Shown here: piece by piece, positions 12,801 through 22,885 of the stretch
How positions within the stretch are numbered: the first letter of the stretch is position 1
How the letters are laid out: each line of letters begins with the position of its first letter
Source: Lineus longissimus
Lineage: Eukaryota > Nemertea > Pilidiophora > Heteronemertea > Lineidae
Direction of reading: 5' to 3'
Length of the DNA stretch: 64,000 nucleotides
Assembly (NCBI RefSeq): GCF_910592395.1
Contig: NC_088309.1
Span: 16,928,599-16,992,598, forward strand
Translations under genes and position numbers: made by a program
The notes under the pieces: model-generated
What the model saw: only the letters and a program-made list of their open reading frames with translations
Databases searched by the model: none
Told to the model about the DNA's origin: nothing

Positions 12801-15800
12801 GGGCTATTCGTTCAGCATCTTGCCCTTTCGGACTTCCTGATGGGGTTGTATCTGCTGGCGCTTGGCGCAGCTGACATCCACTTCAGAGGGCGCTACATCG
12901 AGCACGCCAACTCGTGGAGGAGGAGTTGGATGTGTAATGCCCTTGGGGCAATCGCGACGATAGCAAGTGAGACCTCAGTGTTTATGCTTTGCTCAATCAC
13001 GACTGATAGGTTAGTCAGTATTGCTTTTCCTTTTGGAGGCAAACGGCTCAACAAGAAGCGTGCTTACATAGTCCTTTGCGTTGTCTGGACATCTGCCGTC
13101 CTTATTGCTTGCGTACCACTCTTGCCGATTGGGTATTTCCGGGGACAATTTTACTCTCGAGCGGGCGTCTGCGTCTCCTTGCACATTACACGGGAGACTC
13201 CACCCGGATGGGAATACTCCGTCGCCATCTTTCACGGCTTGAACTTCGCCGCTTTCCTCTACATTGCCTTTGCCTATGGTAGTATGTTCATTGTGATCAG
13301 AGAGACGGGGTCTGCTGCAGGGGCCAAAGAGAAACAAGCGGAGATAGCTGCGGCCAAGAAAATGATTCTGGTCGTACTCACGGACTTCCTGTGCTGGGTT
13401 CCCATCAATATCATGGGTAAGAAATCTAACATTCTTCGAAAATACAGTATCTAAACCACTCTTTTGTATATACGTACTTTGTGAAAGCAGTTAGATATAT
13501 ACTAGTATTCTTCTTTATTTCATGTACACGGACCTTGCACACCCGGGATTGCATAAAGTTATACGTGCATTGCACTCTGGGGGCGCCCTGACGGAGTAGG
13601 GCTACGCGGCAATCCTGTGGGTTATGGAGATGGATTTGGACGGACGAGAGCATGACTACGCCTCCACTTCGTTGGTTTTCTTTCAGGTAGTGGCTCTCAT
13701 GGGAAACGTAATGGTTCTATAACTGTTCACTACTAGTTTATGTCATGTATCATACATGTATATATGCAAATCGCTTTGCTTCTTTGCAGGTTTTATCGCC
13801 CTAGCTGGAGGAAACATCCCCGGGGAAGTATACGCATGGACAGTTGTCCTCCTCTTACCTATTAACTCTGCCATCAATCCTATTTTGTACACCATATCGT
13901 CAATGAATGTGAAAAAGGTACATTATGTGCATGCGATTGCCTAAAAACCGACGAGGAACACGCAGTTTTTTTCGTCAGCTTTATTTTTAAGCACACATAC
14001 ATGTAATCACTTGGTGAATGGGAAATAGAAGTACGAGACATGGTTTCACCTTCTCCATGTTTTGTTAAACTTTAAGAAGTTTACTGTGTCCCCCTGTGTC
14101 ACCCTAGAAAAATACTCTAAGAGAATGCCCTGTGATAATCGGCAGAAATTCAGACTAGAAATCGAGGAGAAAAATGAAAAAGAGCAGAAACTCGAAAGGA
14201 ATTTTCTTACCAACTGTGACCAGCGGTACACCGATATACACGAAACGAGGGGTGGCAAGAGTGTCTGAACTAGCCAGATTGGCCGATTTATATACCAAAA
14301 AAATATATAACTGCCAACCAGTTTTACTAGAAGTTAAATAAGGAGTTAAAAAACTAAGTGATTTAAATTGAAGTCTTGGCAGAAATATTACGCCACTGGA
14401 GTTTCAAAAATGAGGTTACATGTTTTATAATCAATAGGCCGAGGTTTAAGTTCAAGCAAAAACTACTGTGCGTATAACAAAAGATGGAATACTTTCAAGT
14501 AACACTCCATTCTCGCGTCGCTGTATTTCTGTTATTGAAGAATACATTTCTCAAGAAGTAGCAATTTATCGATATCCAACCAGCAATTTTACACCTGAAA
14601 ATCCGAAACCCTGAAAAATGAAAGGCGTACGTTAGCGCTTTTATGATTGTCTTTCTTTCTATTTATTCAGCGTCGGAAAACGTTGCAGCGCGCCAGAACA
14701 GCTCTTGTAAAAGAGACCACTTTAAACTCGGCGGCGGAGTTCAATCAAAAGCTTAATAACGTGTCAGGTACGTAGCGCACACTAGGCCTAACGCTCCAAA
14801 TTGGGAAAAGTAACGGGTAGATTTTGGTCTGCTATATCTGGTTCTGTCCTCGATTCACAAAGAGACAAGACCACCATTGAATATTCATAGGTTGGAGGTT
14901 CCAGACCTATCAATTAGACGCGAGTATGTTTTTAACTGTCAAGTGCATATTTGGAGAGGTATTGAAAAGATATTTGGTGTGGCAAGTCTAAAGATATAAA
15001 GAAATTATTTGATGAAAAAATTTAATTTGAATTTTGCTAATTTGGCAATAGGGGGCGTGTTTTGAGATTTTTCTGCCAGTTGGCTGAAAAGAGTGGAAAT
15101 ATCAACGTTTGTCCAATTTGTCGATTATCAAAACATTTCCATGGTCAACTACCACTTTACTTTTCACCATTTACTTGCCCGACTGTCCGGAATATCATAT
15201 CAAAATTTCAGATTCACAACCCCACGCAGTATTTGATGCGACGCGATCAAACATTGACAATTTAACTGCTAAAAGGTTTAAAAATTAATGGTGGTCTTGT
15301 CTCCAAACCGGCTGTGAACAGAGCATATTCAGTAGAACCAGACCGGATACAGCAGAACACAATGTACTTATGGTTCAGAATATGGACAGCGCAGCTACCA
15401 GGGATCGTCACGAGTTCTGGGCTAACTAACCTGATACGTGCTTCTTTAGCTTTGACCACGTTCGACATCTCGGCTGTTGCCATTCTATGACATCTAGTAG
15501 GCCCGGCCTGGTCACATGTTGCCTGACATGGTCGTTTTCCTCCTACATTCGTTACAAATAACTCATAATGTGTAGGACTATAAATGACTTAGACGCTGTC
15601 ATCAAAATGCTCGGGCAAGATGATGCAAAATGAACACCAAGATAAAGTAGCAAGAATACTAACCAGAGTTAAGATCTTTGTCCGGTACAGGTTACCTTTA
15701 TGGGCATTTGCTAGCATGAGCCGGGGTACAAAATAAGAAAAATGTGTGGAACTGACCACAAAATGCCTACGATTACCTCTGCGGCTAAAGGCAGCTAAAT

Positions 15801-16666
15801 TTTACGCACTTCCTGTACTTTTCCAAAAGCTGTCGCTAAAGAAAGGTTCAGCCCAGCAAGAGGCTTGCTTTTCCTTTTCCTTTTTAGGTGTCATGGTAGA
15901 GTGTTGTAACTCAGGGGATCAGGTTACACTGGGAAGGCTCCTCAACAGCAGCATGCTGTCCATGAGGAACATCCTCCACGCACTGAGGGAGGTCACCAGG
16001 ACATTGGTGAAACTCCACGAGATGTCGCTTTGTTTGGGGGCGCTGGACATGGATGATGTATTGGTGCGGTTGTCGGGAACTGTAAGTTTTTAGTTGGCTT
16101 TGATTTTTATCGGTGGGGTTCTCAGTGTTCTAGACAGAAAAATATTCAGTCTGAAAGAGTTGAAGAAATAAGAGAGGGAGAGAGAATCGGAATAACTGCG
16201 TACATGTGAGTACCCGTATACCTTTCTGTAAAAAATGTCGCGAACTACGGTGAGTTATTCTACAGTATAAGCGGTTACATTTCTAAACCTATCTTCGCAA
16301 TTTTCTGAGATTCTGGATGATGGTATCTGCTAAGCCCATCCTGTCAATCTATCGTCAATCTATCATTCAAATTTCAAAAACGATAAGTCGACGAACGAAA
16401 ACTCAAAAACGGAAACACACAAAAACACCGGCCTTGCGGTACTTGTTGGAAATCCGCCGAGTTGTAAACTGGTTGTACCTGATCACATTATAGGACGTAA
16501 TACATGTAGCTTACTGTAACCACACACTGTATTTCAGGACTCGCCTCCGAACGTATGGATCGTAGCCAAACCCCGCCCTGCTCAAAATGAGTTCCAGTTC
16601 GCCACTGATGTTGATGAACTGCGGAAGGTTATCGTAAAGATTCTTCGGATACGGGCAAGTGCCTGA
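1337..16666 (+). CDS. Mosaic LDLa/LRR G-protein coupled receptor (GRL101/RXFP-like), 5'-partial, 25 exons
   Basis: Seen: 25 exons with AG/GT borders whose phases all agree: 1337-1435, 1741-1995, 2386-2552, 3102-3254, 3667-3814, 4099-4271, 4573-4795, 5034-5276, 5721-5906, 6219-6495, 6986-7140, 7375-7527, 8034-8147, 8272-8388, 8606-8815, 9119-9273, 9624-9817, 10437-10597, 10863-10997, 11377-11499, 11860-13416, 13790-13917, 14671-14767, 15888-16081, 16538-16666. They encode at least 1,847 residues: F5/8C-like 1-117 (partial) and 118-273, CUB-like 274-405 and 406-548, C-type lectin 549-692, LDLa x4 693-867, fibrinogen/CNTNAP-like 868-1060, LDLa x3 1061-1187, LRR about 1190-1420, 7TM about 1424-1695, tail 1709-1847. 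Known: LDLa plus LRR plus 7TM is the architecture of RXFP relaxin receptors and Lymnaea GRL101, cell-surface receptors that couple to G proteins. Inferred: the ectodomain binds a glycan or protein ligand; the ligand is unknown. The N-terminus is not in the window. No in-frame stop was met. Confidence 0.88.
2897..2992. repeat. Three-copy tandem repeat in intron 3 of the receptor gene
   Basis: About 33 bp repeated three times, each copy with CAGAGCGT followed by GTTGTCTTC and CGGTAAC or CCGTAAC. It lies wholly in the intron between exons 3 and 4. No function is indicated. Confidence 0.7.
4099..5906 (+). other. Receptor exons 6-9: two CUB-like domains
   Basis: Exons 6-7 encode a divergent CUB-like domain ([15 protein letters not shown], then LCQDQLNL) lacking the usual first cysteine. 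Exons 8-9 encode a clearer CUB domain: [19 protein letters not shown] followed by W-x-I, C-x-x-DYLEMFD and an RFC turn. Known: CUB domains mediate protein-protein contacts in extracellular proteins, often through calcium. Exon borders are phase 1 except the internal exon 6/7 junction (phase 0), so each domain is a symmetrical 1-1 cassette. Confidence 0.75.
6219..7140 (+). other. Receptor exons 10-11: C-type lectin domain
   Basis: Exon 10 starts with [15 protein letters not shown] and continues through [22 protein letters not shown] and [14 protein letters not shown]. This is the first two thirds of a C-type lectin fold. Exon 11 (6986-7140) supplies [22 protein letters not shown] and the last cysteines. 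The exon 10/11 junction splits the Trp codon TG|G. The EPN/QPD sugar-binding tripeptide is not obvious; the equivalent loop reads [11 protein letters not shown], which does contain QPD. Sugar binding is therefore possible but unproven. Confidence 0.82.
6689..6985 (+). repeat. Tandem truncated copies of the lectin-domain exon 11
   Basis: A segment of about 130 bp starting ATGACTCATTG / ATGGCTCATTG occurs at 6689, 6821 and 6949. Each copy keeps the acceptor and the beginning of exon 11 (SVSG, FAKP or FAQP, DGSQT). Only the third continues into the conserved C-terminal cysteines and a GT donor at 7141. The first two copies run into the next repeat without a donor, so they look like dead partial duplicates or decoy acceptors. 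Confidence 0.85.
7375..8815 (+). other. Receptor exons 12-15: four LDL-receptor class A repeats
   Basis: Each exon encodes one LDLa module with six cysteines and the calcium-binding acidic end: [10 protein letters not shown] (exon 12), [10 protein letters not shown] (13), [10 protein letters not shown] (14), [13 protein letters not shown] (15, the spaced end suggesting altered calcium binding). All are phase 1-1 exons. In RXFP receptors the LDLa module is required for activation; whether this holds here is not known. Exon 15 continues into the start of the following fibrinogen-like module ([15 protein letters not shown]). Confidence 0.88.
8740..10597 (+). other. Receptor exons 15-18: fibrinogen-like module of CNTNAP/neurexin-IV type
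   Basis: The segment begins CADWLRDG near the end of exon 15. It continues through [16 protein letters not shown] (15/16), [14 protein letters not shown] (16), [15 protein letters not shown] (17) and [17 protein letters not shown] with [18 protein letters not shown] (18). Known: contactin-associated proteins carry a fibrinogen-like domain with the same order: a pseudo-DPDG strand, C-Q-x-I/M-x-x-C, C-x-C, DEGxLTxxxxLP and GPLRC. I infer a homologous module. It is divergent and might be missed by fibrinogen-C profiles. Confidence 0.7.
10863..11499 (+). other. Receptor exons 19-20: LDLa 5 (degenerate) and LDLa 6
   Basis: Exon 19 has [18 protein letters not shown] and ends SHLENC. The spacing is irregular and the acidic SDE motif is missing, so calcium binding is doubtful. 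Exon 20 (11377-11499) is a normal LDLa with [15 protein letters not shown] and GEDEISC. LDLa 7 opens the next exon ([20 protein letters not shown]). Intron 20 (11500-11859) contains an open frame, but it has no domain and no phase-compatible borders. Confidence 0.8.
11860..13917 (+). other. Receptor exons 21-22: LDLa 7, LRR block and seven-transmembrane domain
   Basis: Exon 21 (1,557 nt) encodes LDLa 7, an LRR N-cap (CPDKCSCN), about seven leucine-rich repeats ([42 protein letters not shown]), a CC...SSCEDLM hinge and TM1-TM6. Receptor motifs: GNGFVF in TM1, LALSDFLMG in TM2, DIHFRGRY in the first loop, [11 protein letters not shown] at the end of TM3 (replacing E/DRY), [11 protein letters not shown] in TM6. 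Exon 22 gives TM7 with NSAINPILY. The DI-x-FRGRY loop and SETSV in TM3 are close to RXFP relaxin receptors (LGR type C). Almost all of LDLa/LRR/TM1-6 lies in one exon. Confidence 0.92.
14671..16666 (+). other. Receptor exons 23-25: cytoplasmic tail with kinase-C-lobe-like sequence
   Basis: Exon 23 gives a basic juxtamembrane segment ([15 protein letters not shown]). Exon 24 has [27 protein letters not shown] and [15 protein letters not shown]. Exon 25 has NVWIVAKP, then [16 protein letters not shown], and ends with TGA at 16664-16666. The spacing resembles helix D, helix E, catalytic-loop strand, activation strand and helix F of protein kinases (LLxx, L-x-LH, G-x-L, D-VLV, V-I, ATDVxxLxxVIxxIL). 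The HRD and DFG catalytic motifs and the whole N-lobe are absent. I infer a truncated pseudokinase-like fold; this is a pattern judgement, not a profile hit. Confidence 0.6.
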
Positions 16667-16952
16667 AGACACGGACTTGTCAATTGTCTTTGCTGAAAAG
16701 CTTCGTCGAATTTTAATACCTGTACATCGAAATGAATTGGTACATGTAGTGTCAATCACGGACTTTATACACTATGTATACAAGTCCGTGCACTAATTAA
16801 GTAGGATTCGATGAACACTGTTATACAACGAGAAAGCTGTTATTCGTAGATGATAGCTTAACTTTCGTTTAAGGCGATCATGCCTGCCGCTAAATTCTTA
16901 GTGCCTGAAATCGTATGAAAATCGTTGCCTTACACTTGAAAGCAGTGTCAGC

Positions 16953-16958
16953 AATAAA
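16953..16958 (+). promoter_or_regulatory. Candidate polyadenylation signal AATAAA of the receptor gene
   Basis: A canonical AATAAA hexamer lies 287 bp after the receptor stop codon, on the right strand and with no other gene between. Confidence 0.45.
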
Positions 16959-18740
16959 GCTCGACGCCGATATTTAGCCGTCCTTGCCTCTTAGTTATTT
17001 TTTGGCCGGGATGGACAAACATCACATGCAAGCGTGCAATGTGTTTGGCCGCTGTGGCGTCTTACAATGTCGTTGCTTTTGGCATTTAAGCTGTTATCTT
17101 ACTGGATAATTGCTCTTGATCCACATCACGAAACGCGATGTCAATTGTGTGACCACCATTAGGGCATTAACTCGCCCGGCCGCATGCACTCGCTGCCGCC
17201 CTCAACCAAGGCAACCACCTTGTAGATCAGCTCGCCATAAATGTCTCGGGCGAGAACCACGATCGATGAACCTTGTCGCCCTCACAATGGCCGCGTTTTT
17301 GGAACCTAGAAGATGACCAACAGATTTTGTCAATCTCCCAATGCATGAATAAGAGGACTGCGCTTCATTGCCTCCTAAAACGAGAGAGACCAAATGTACA
17401 CTAGTACACGGTGCAAGGATCGCTTAACACCCGTAAATAGCAAGGCTAGGAGATTGAGATTTTTTGATTAACTGTTTATCTCGCAATTACATGTAATCAT
17501 AAATTAGGCCATTTAATGATAAATCTATTGACTTCCTTTCCGAGAATGTCGCAAAAACAGATAGCCAGGTCAACTCTCTTAAGGTTGTTTTAAGTAAAAA
17601 ATACCCAACGGCGTTTACATTGTAGCTCTCATGACAGAGATAGAGGAATATCACCAGACTAAAATAAGTAAATTCACATTTTGGTGACCATGCACTCGAT
17701 TTATGTCACGGTCATGTCAGTAGAGTAGCCTCCTCGTACAACATGCCTATATGTATCTCTTTTCGGTCGAAGCACCAGGCCCTTTGCTATGGTCGGAGGG
17801 AATGCCTCATGGCAAAAAGACGTATTTTCAGTGACGCCTGCGATCGACCGCCTCAACGCTTGATCAGAATAGACGTACTATTTCGTTCATGACAGATTTT
17901 CCTTCGCCGCCAGAGCCACGGGGTAGCTTGTCAACAATCATCTATTTACTAACCCCAATAAGTCCAATCACCTCCTTAATGAGCGGTCCTTGGAACAGCT
18001 CGTGAAGGGGACGTTGTGATCTCGGAGCCTTGAGTGTCAAGATACAATTTATAACAGTTATGATACTTTCAGGACTCTACCACGTTTTTTCTTGGCTCAC
18101 ATCACTGCTGAAATGGTTTTCCCGGCGAAATCCGGCCATTCTTATTTAAGTAGGTCGGATATGTCACCTGAAATAGCATAGGCCTAGTTAAACGGTATCG
18201 CATACAGGTTACACAGCAGCCATAATGATGCTGCCGTGCTAAAGGCTGAACACCACGAAATCAAGGGTCCCCGATTTTTATTCATATTTTACGGTCCTAG
18301 ATGCTAACATGATTGGCTATTGTCTTCTCCTCGTGGTGGGACTTCCGACATCACACACCAGGGCAAATGTGATTATGATTACACTACGGGTGATTTTCAT
18401 AAAATGCCTGTCTCGATAAGTTATTTCAAATTACAATGATGTTTGGCTGCCACTTTTTCAACGCTGAAAAATGATTCGCCTATCTGATGCGTCAGTGGTA
18501 GAAAAGTCCCTGCTAGAGACAATAAGAACAACCGACGAACCTGTGTTTTACGGCTCTTTGAAGGACAGTGGAGAGCCAGAAATTTGACTTCTTTGAAAGC
18601 CACGTCGGTTCATCAAGAAATACAATCCTGGGTTCTCCCTGGGATCGAACCCGGACTGACCCTATAGCGTGGTAGCAAAATATATAATTTTTTTTGTCGT
18701 AGCCAGTACTGTAGTGAAGCATAAGGCAAAGGTTCCTCGT
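16959..18740. other. Intergenic, no gene seen
   Basis: No domain-bearing reading frame, RNA gene or clear repeat was found on either strand. Short open frames here have no splice context and no recognisable composition. A tRNA-T-arm-like string at 18641-18654 is discussed under rejected items. Confidence 0.5.
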
Positions 18741-19745
18741 CTATTCTTGGACCAACATAGGTTTGACCTTGACCTTGACCTTCCAGATGACTGCACTCCG
18801 GATGCCACGTGCTATCTTCCCTTAATCGTGCACGTTGAAGGTGTTGGCAGGGATGTATCCTCCAAGGATACCTACACAGGCAAAAGTTTCCGTCCACGGA
18901 TAGTTGACGGCCCATGGACGTTCCATCCACGGAGGTCAATGGAAGGAACGTTCATGATTATCACAAACAACGTTTTACAATTGGGTCTCCTATAAGCTAT
19001 CGACGTGGTTTTGCCGAAATTCACTTGTGTAACATGCCAATTTCAAAAGCATCATTACGGAAACCACCAAGTCCATTTGAATTCCATGAAACACCGAAAT
19101 CATGTTTCATTTGCTAGTCGAAAAACATCATGTTCTGGATCTGGTCAAGGTAGGCATGATTATTTATATAATTTCATAGATATAGGCCGATACCGGTAGG
19201 CAGTTTACGATCGCAACACGCTCAGTGGTGAATACGAAATGGTGATTTCGTGTAATATTGACCAATTAGAAGCTCTCAAACCTGCTTCACCTGAACAATG
19301 GTTCAGTAATATACCATATCACAAGGGACTTTTGCTTGAGAAAAGTAGTGAATGGCCGCGAAAAAATCAAAGTCTGCTGAAAAAAATGGATTGTATTGTA
19401 TCTTATAGCACGATGCCCAATCGATACGATCGTATTGCATGGGGAATAGATTTCCGCTAACAATAGACCAGCCCGATCTTTTGTGACTTGTGAAATTGGG
19501 GGGGGGGGGGGCATAAGGAGTGCATTTTACCCCTCTTAAATTCCTTTTATAAAGTTTTTATAAATTGTATTCTATTGTATTGGCTTGTACCCAGTGTAAT
19601 ATTTCTTCGATTGATTACCGTATTAAGGCTCCAAGTTTGTATTTCGTTATTGGCTTTCAGACTACATCGCATGTGGTGTTTCAAACGTACAGAGGACAAG
19701 GGATGTGGGTGTCAATACATCAAAAGTACAAGAAGCCAAGCAGGT
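18741..19745 (+). other. Possible unidentified exons upstream of the protease relic
   Basis: Two stretches look mildly exon-like. One runs about 18750-18992 and is open (DDCTPDATCYLPLIVHVEG, then TYTGKSFRPRIVDGPW). The other is 19661-19742, bounded by CTTTCAG and AG|GTGCGT and containing FQTYRGQGMWVSIHQKYKKP. I recognise neither. They could be leading exons of the broken serine-protease gene downstream. A run of 13 G lies at 19498-19510. Confidence 0.25.
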
Positions 19746-20025
19746 GCGTTTACACTCAAGGTACAAGGTGGCCTAAAAATCGAATGATTTCTACTTTCAC
19801 CATCCGCAGATCTAGACCTGACGCATATACATGTCGTACAAGATGAGTATAGATAAAAATTCTTTCCAAATCAACTCGATTCTGTCCATTAGTTTTAGCT
19901 CCAGAGCCAATTTCTTGAAGTAAAATTGGTTAGTTACATTAATTGTTCTGCCGTTTCAGTTCTTCCTTCGGCTCAAATTAGTCCCGACTACTTTCCAGTA
20001 ATGAGATTTTCGTTGCATTTCAGCG

Positions 20026-21349
20026 TTCTTTGCCGTGACTGGTGAGAATCTCCAAGAACCAGGGACTATTTCTTTTTGCTGGTGCCCAGGAAGCTAAGAA
20101 ATACGTCCTCACCGCAGCCAGTTGCCTGCACAACGAGAAGGGCGCCCTTCTTCGACCTGTACGGGTAGGTGACACCGCTATCAGCAGTTCATCATGTTTT
20201 CATGTTTGTGGGTTTTTCATCCATAAGGTTTGTGCATAAATTCGCAAAAATGCAGTGACCTCCATATACTAATACAGTTCTACTACGAAAACCAGGATTG
20301 GAGATGAATTTCTGTCGGTGGTTTATTGAACACATCAACGTGACGGCTCAAGAACGTTAGCATTTTCTACAAGAAAAGTGGACGAAAGGTCAGACCCCAC
20401 ATAAATATACTCCTTTGTTATTGGTTGAATTCTGATTTTGAATTCTGCATAGGTGGCACTGGATTTGCCAATACGACAGGAAGTAAAATGTCACCTACTT
20501 GATTGGAAAGTGGTGAATCGGACAGAGAATTCCTTTTACTTTGACAGTATCCCCATCAGCTTAACTTTCGACTTTAACATCATCCATTGTTTCCATGTAT
20601 TTTTACAGCCTGACAGCCCCATCGATGTGAAGAGCAGGATACTTTGACGCGAACGATATGGCAGGATGGCAATCATCAGCGGCCGCGGAATTCCAAGTTT
20701 ACACTGGTTTTAACATCGCACATCCGAGGGAAAAAGATATCGCCTCGATTAAGCTCCATGACGATGTCCAGCTAAACTCATAAGTTCGAACACTGTGCCT
20801 TCCAGGTGAGTGGCCCAGACATAGCTGCCTGCTTCGTTACTTGATCAGCCTGTGGAAACGGCAAGCGATCTCTTCGAAAACCTCCCACCCCTCCAAGAAT
20901 CTCCTTCTTCTCCGAGAACGTTTATTTCTGAATCATAAAAAGGGTGAAAATATTTGTTTTTATTTAAGAAACGAAAACAAATTGCAATCTGTCCCAAAAA
21001 TTTGGAAATTTATTTTCAGATTTTTTCGCGAATTACGATAAAGATTAGGCGCGGATATTTTGCGGTTTGCATGTACAATAACCTTTATCTTCAAAAGGTC
21101 CTTGACATTTTATTTTCAGGTCCCGCCGACAGTATCCTCACCCATAAAGTCAAGACAAGGTGGTTTGTTGGCTGGAACACGAGCAACGCGGAACCACTGA
21201 TGACAATGACGGCAAAGTCGTGGGAGCGCACCATGAAGCTGCACGGAAAGCGTGATTGCAGTTGGGCGCATTCGTATACAGCTTCGCAGTCGCAGTCATA
21301 TCTTCAGTGTATGGGGGACATGTATGCTTTCTTTTCATGTTCAGTTTAG
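20026..21349 (+). pseudogene. Broken trypsin-like serine protease homologue
   Basis: Three segments recall an S1 peptidase in order. About 20042-20166 reads KKYVLTAASCL, where the usual TAAHC catalytic His is Ser. About 20640-20810 reads EKDIASIKLHDDVQL, matching the catalytic-Asp DIALIKL motif, followed by a TAA stop and VRTLCLP. About 21121-21330 (after TTTTCAG) reads WFVGWNTSN, matching the GWG region. There is a stop just before the Asp segment in its frame and another within it, and no GDSGGP serine motif follows. I infer a pseudogene whose ancestor may already have been a non-catalytic homologue. The LINE 0.7 kb downstream may have helped disrupt it. Confidence 0.6.
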
Positions 21350-21535
21350 GGGTTGCTTTAAGGAGGTGGTGGGCCATATAGGCAGGTGATAGGTGGTCAA
21401 ATTGGTAATCTTCATGCTTCTAGTCATCCAGGCCTACCTCGGGTACGTTTAAATTTCCTCTTACTTCTACTGAATTGAAATAGAAAAATGGAGACGTAAA
21501 TCCGATGATTAAGCTAATCAGAGAAACGACAAAGG

Positions 21536-21785
21536 TTGGTGGCCGGGCAGAACTTGATGTACATTGCGCTGCGCTGTGCATAAAAATTCCTCTTATACTT
21601 ATGACAAGCAAAATTCAACAAATGGGATGGAAAGTTTCTTTTAGATCACCAGAACGTCATCATTAACTACATTTTTACGGACAATTAAGTGTTTCTCGTG
21701 ATTTTTTAATGCAAAAGATGGCTGAGCGCGAAAGGACAAAAAAACTGTGCAATGTAATGTACATCAAGTTCTGCCCGGCCACCAA
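21536..21785. mobile_element. 250-bp element with 30-bp inverted termini (MITE-like)
   Basis: The 30 bases at 21536-21565, starting TTGGTGGCCGGGCAGAAC, are the exact reverse complement of 21756-21785. The interior is AT-rich without coding potential. No convincing target-site duplication is visible. The size and perfect termini fit a non-autonomous DNA transposon, but a simple inverted duplication is possible. Confidence 0.6.
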
Positions 21786-22057
21786 GTCACAGGAAGATCG
21801 CTACTTCACCTGGGTTAACAGAGAAAACAAATAAGCTGGTACATATACATGTCCATAATCACCCTCAAACAAGACCAATCCTGACATTTATTTAGGCTAT
21901 CGCACGCAGACGCTAAATTCAAGTCATTCAGACTTACTGTTTCAAAATCGCAATTTGAAAAACTGCTTGACTGCTCAATATGGCCCTGTGGGGTAAACAT
22001 TCGTCAATATTTCCCTCCTAACAATAGAAAGGAGGATATCATTACTGAGAACAAACC

Positions 22058-22885
22058 ATGATGCGCTCTCTTTTAATACTAACTCTAATGATTATGGCTG
22101 CTGCTGATCATTTGTTGAGAGCGAACAGACAGTTATCAATTGGGACTTACAACTCACAGGTGCATGGCCCTGGTAGAAAGGAATATATTTCCAGTCTTCT
22201 TATTGAACATGATTTTGTTTGTGTTCAAGAACATTGGCTGTTTGACAGCGAGATCCCTGGTTTTGAACATTCATTAAGTAATGCAACCGTATATGGTATA
22301 TCAGGTATGATTGAGTCAGAATTTCTACGCGGTAGACCGTACGGCGTGGCGGTAATATGGCGAACAGATTTAAAGTGTAAAATATGTCGCCTTCCAGAAA
22401 GGTCAAAACGGGTCTGTGCCATCAGATTCGACAATGGTGGTCAAATGATTCTTCTCTGTAGCGTATACATGCCGTCAGAACATAATCTTACAGAGTATGA
22501 AGACGTTCTAAATTACCTTGGAGAGATAATTGCTACTTCTAATCACGATAGAATTATCATCGGGGGTGACTTTAATATTGATACATCAAGAATAGGTGAT
22601 AGAAAACTTGATCTCTTCAGAAGGTTTGTGACTAGAGAGTCTATGAAACTAGGGACCGACTTTAAGGATATAGACTATACTTTTGAGAGTAAAATTAACG
22701 GGGCAAAATCAAAACTAGATTATTTTATCGTTTCCGACAGCATTTTTCAATCAATTACTGAGCATAAGGTTCACCATGATGTCGACAATACATCTGATCA
22801 TTCATGCCTCTCAATATCGTTTGATCTACCTACTGAATATGTAAGCGAGGAGATCCCTCGTCCAGTCAAAAGGGGTACCATGTGA
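22058..22885 (+). pseudogene. LINE endonuclease segment
   Basis: Exonuclease-endonuclease-phosphatase fold of a non-LTR element, which nicks target DNA for target-primed reverse transcription. Visible motifs: TYNSQVHG near the start, CVQEHWL (metal-binding Glu), GGDFNID (catalytic Asp/Asn) and DNTSDHSCLSI (catalytic SDH). The frame ends at a TGA and resumes immediately in the same phase, so the stop is a single nonsense change rather than a natural end. Confidence 0.85.

Noticed and set aside
18641-18654. tRNA T-arm-like GGGATCGAACCCGG (minus-strand box B)
   Set aside because: The bases that should form the anticodon and D arms are AT-rich and do not pair, so no tRNA cloverleaf is supported.
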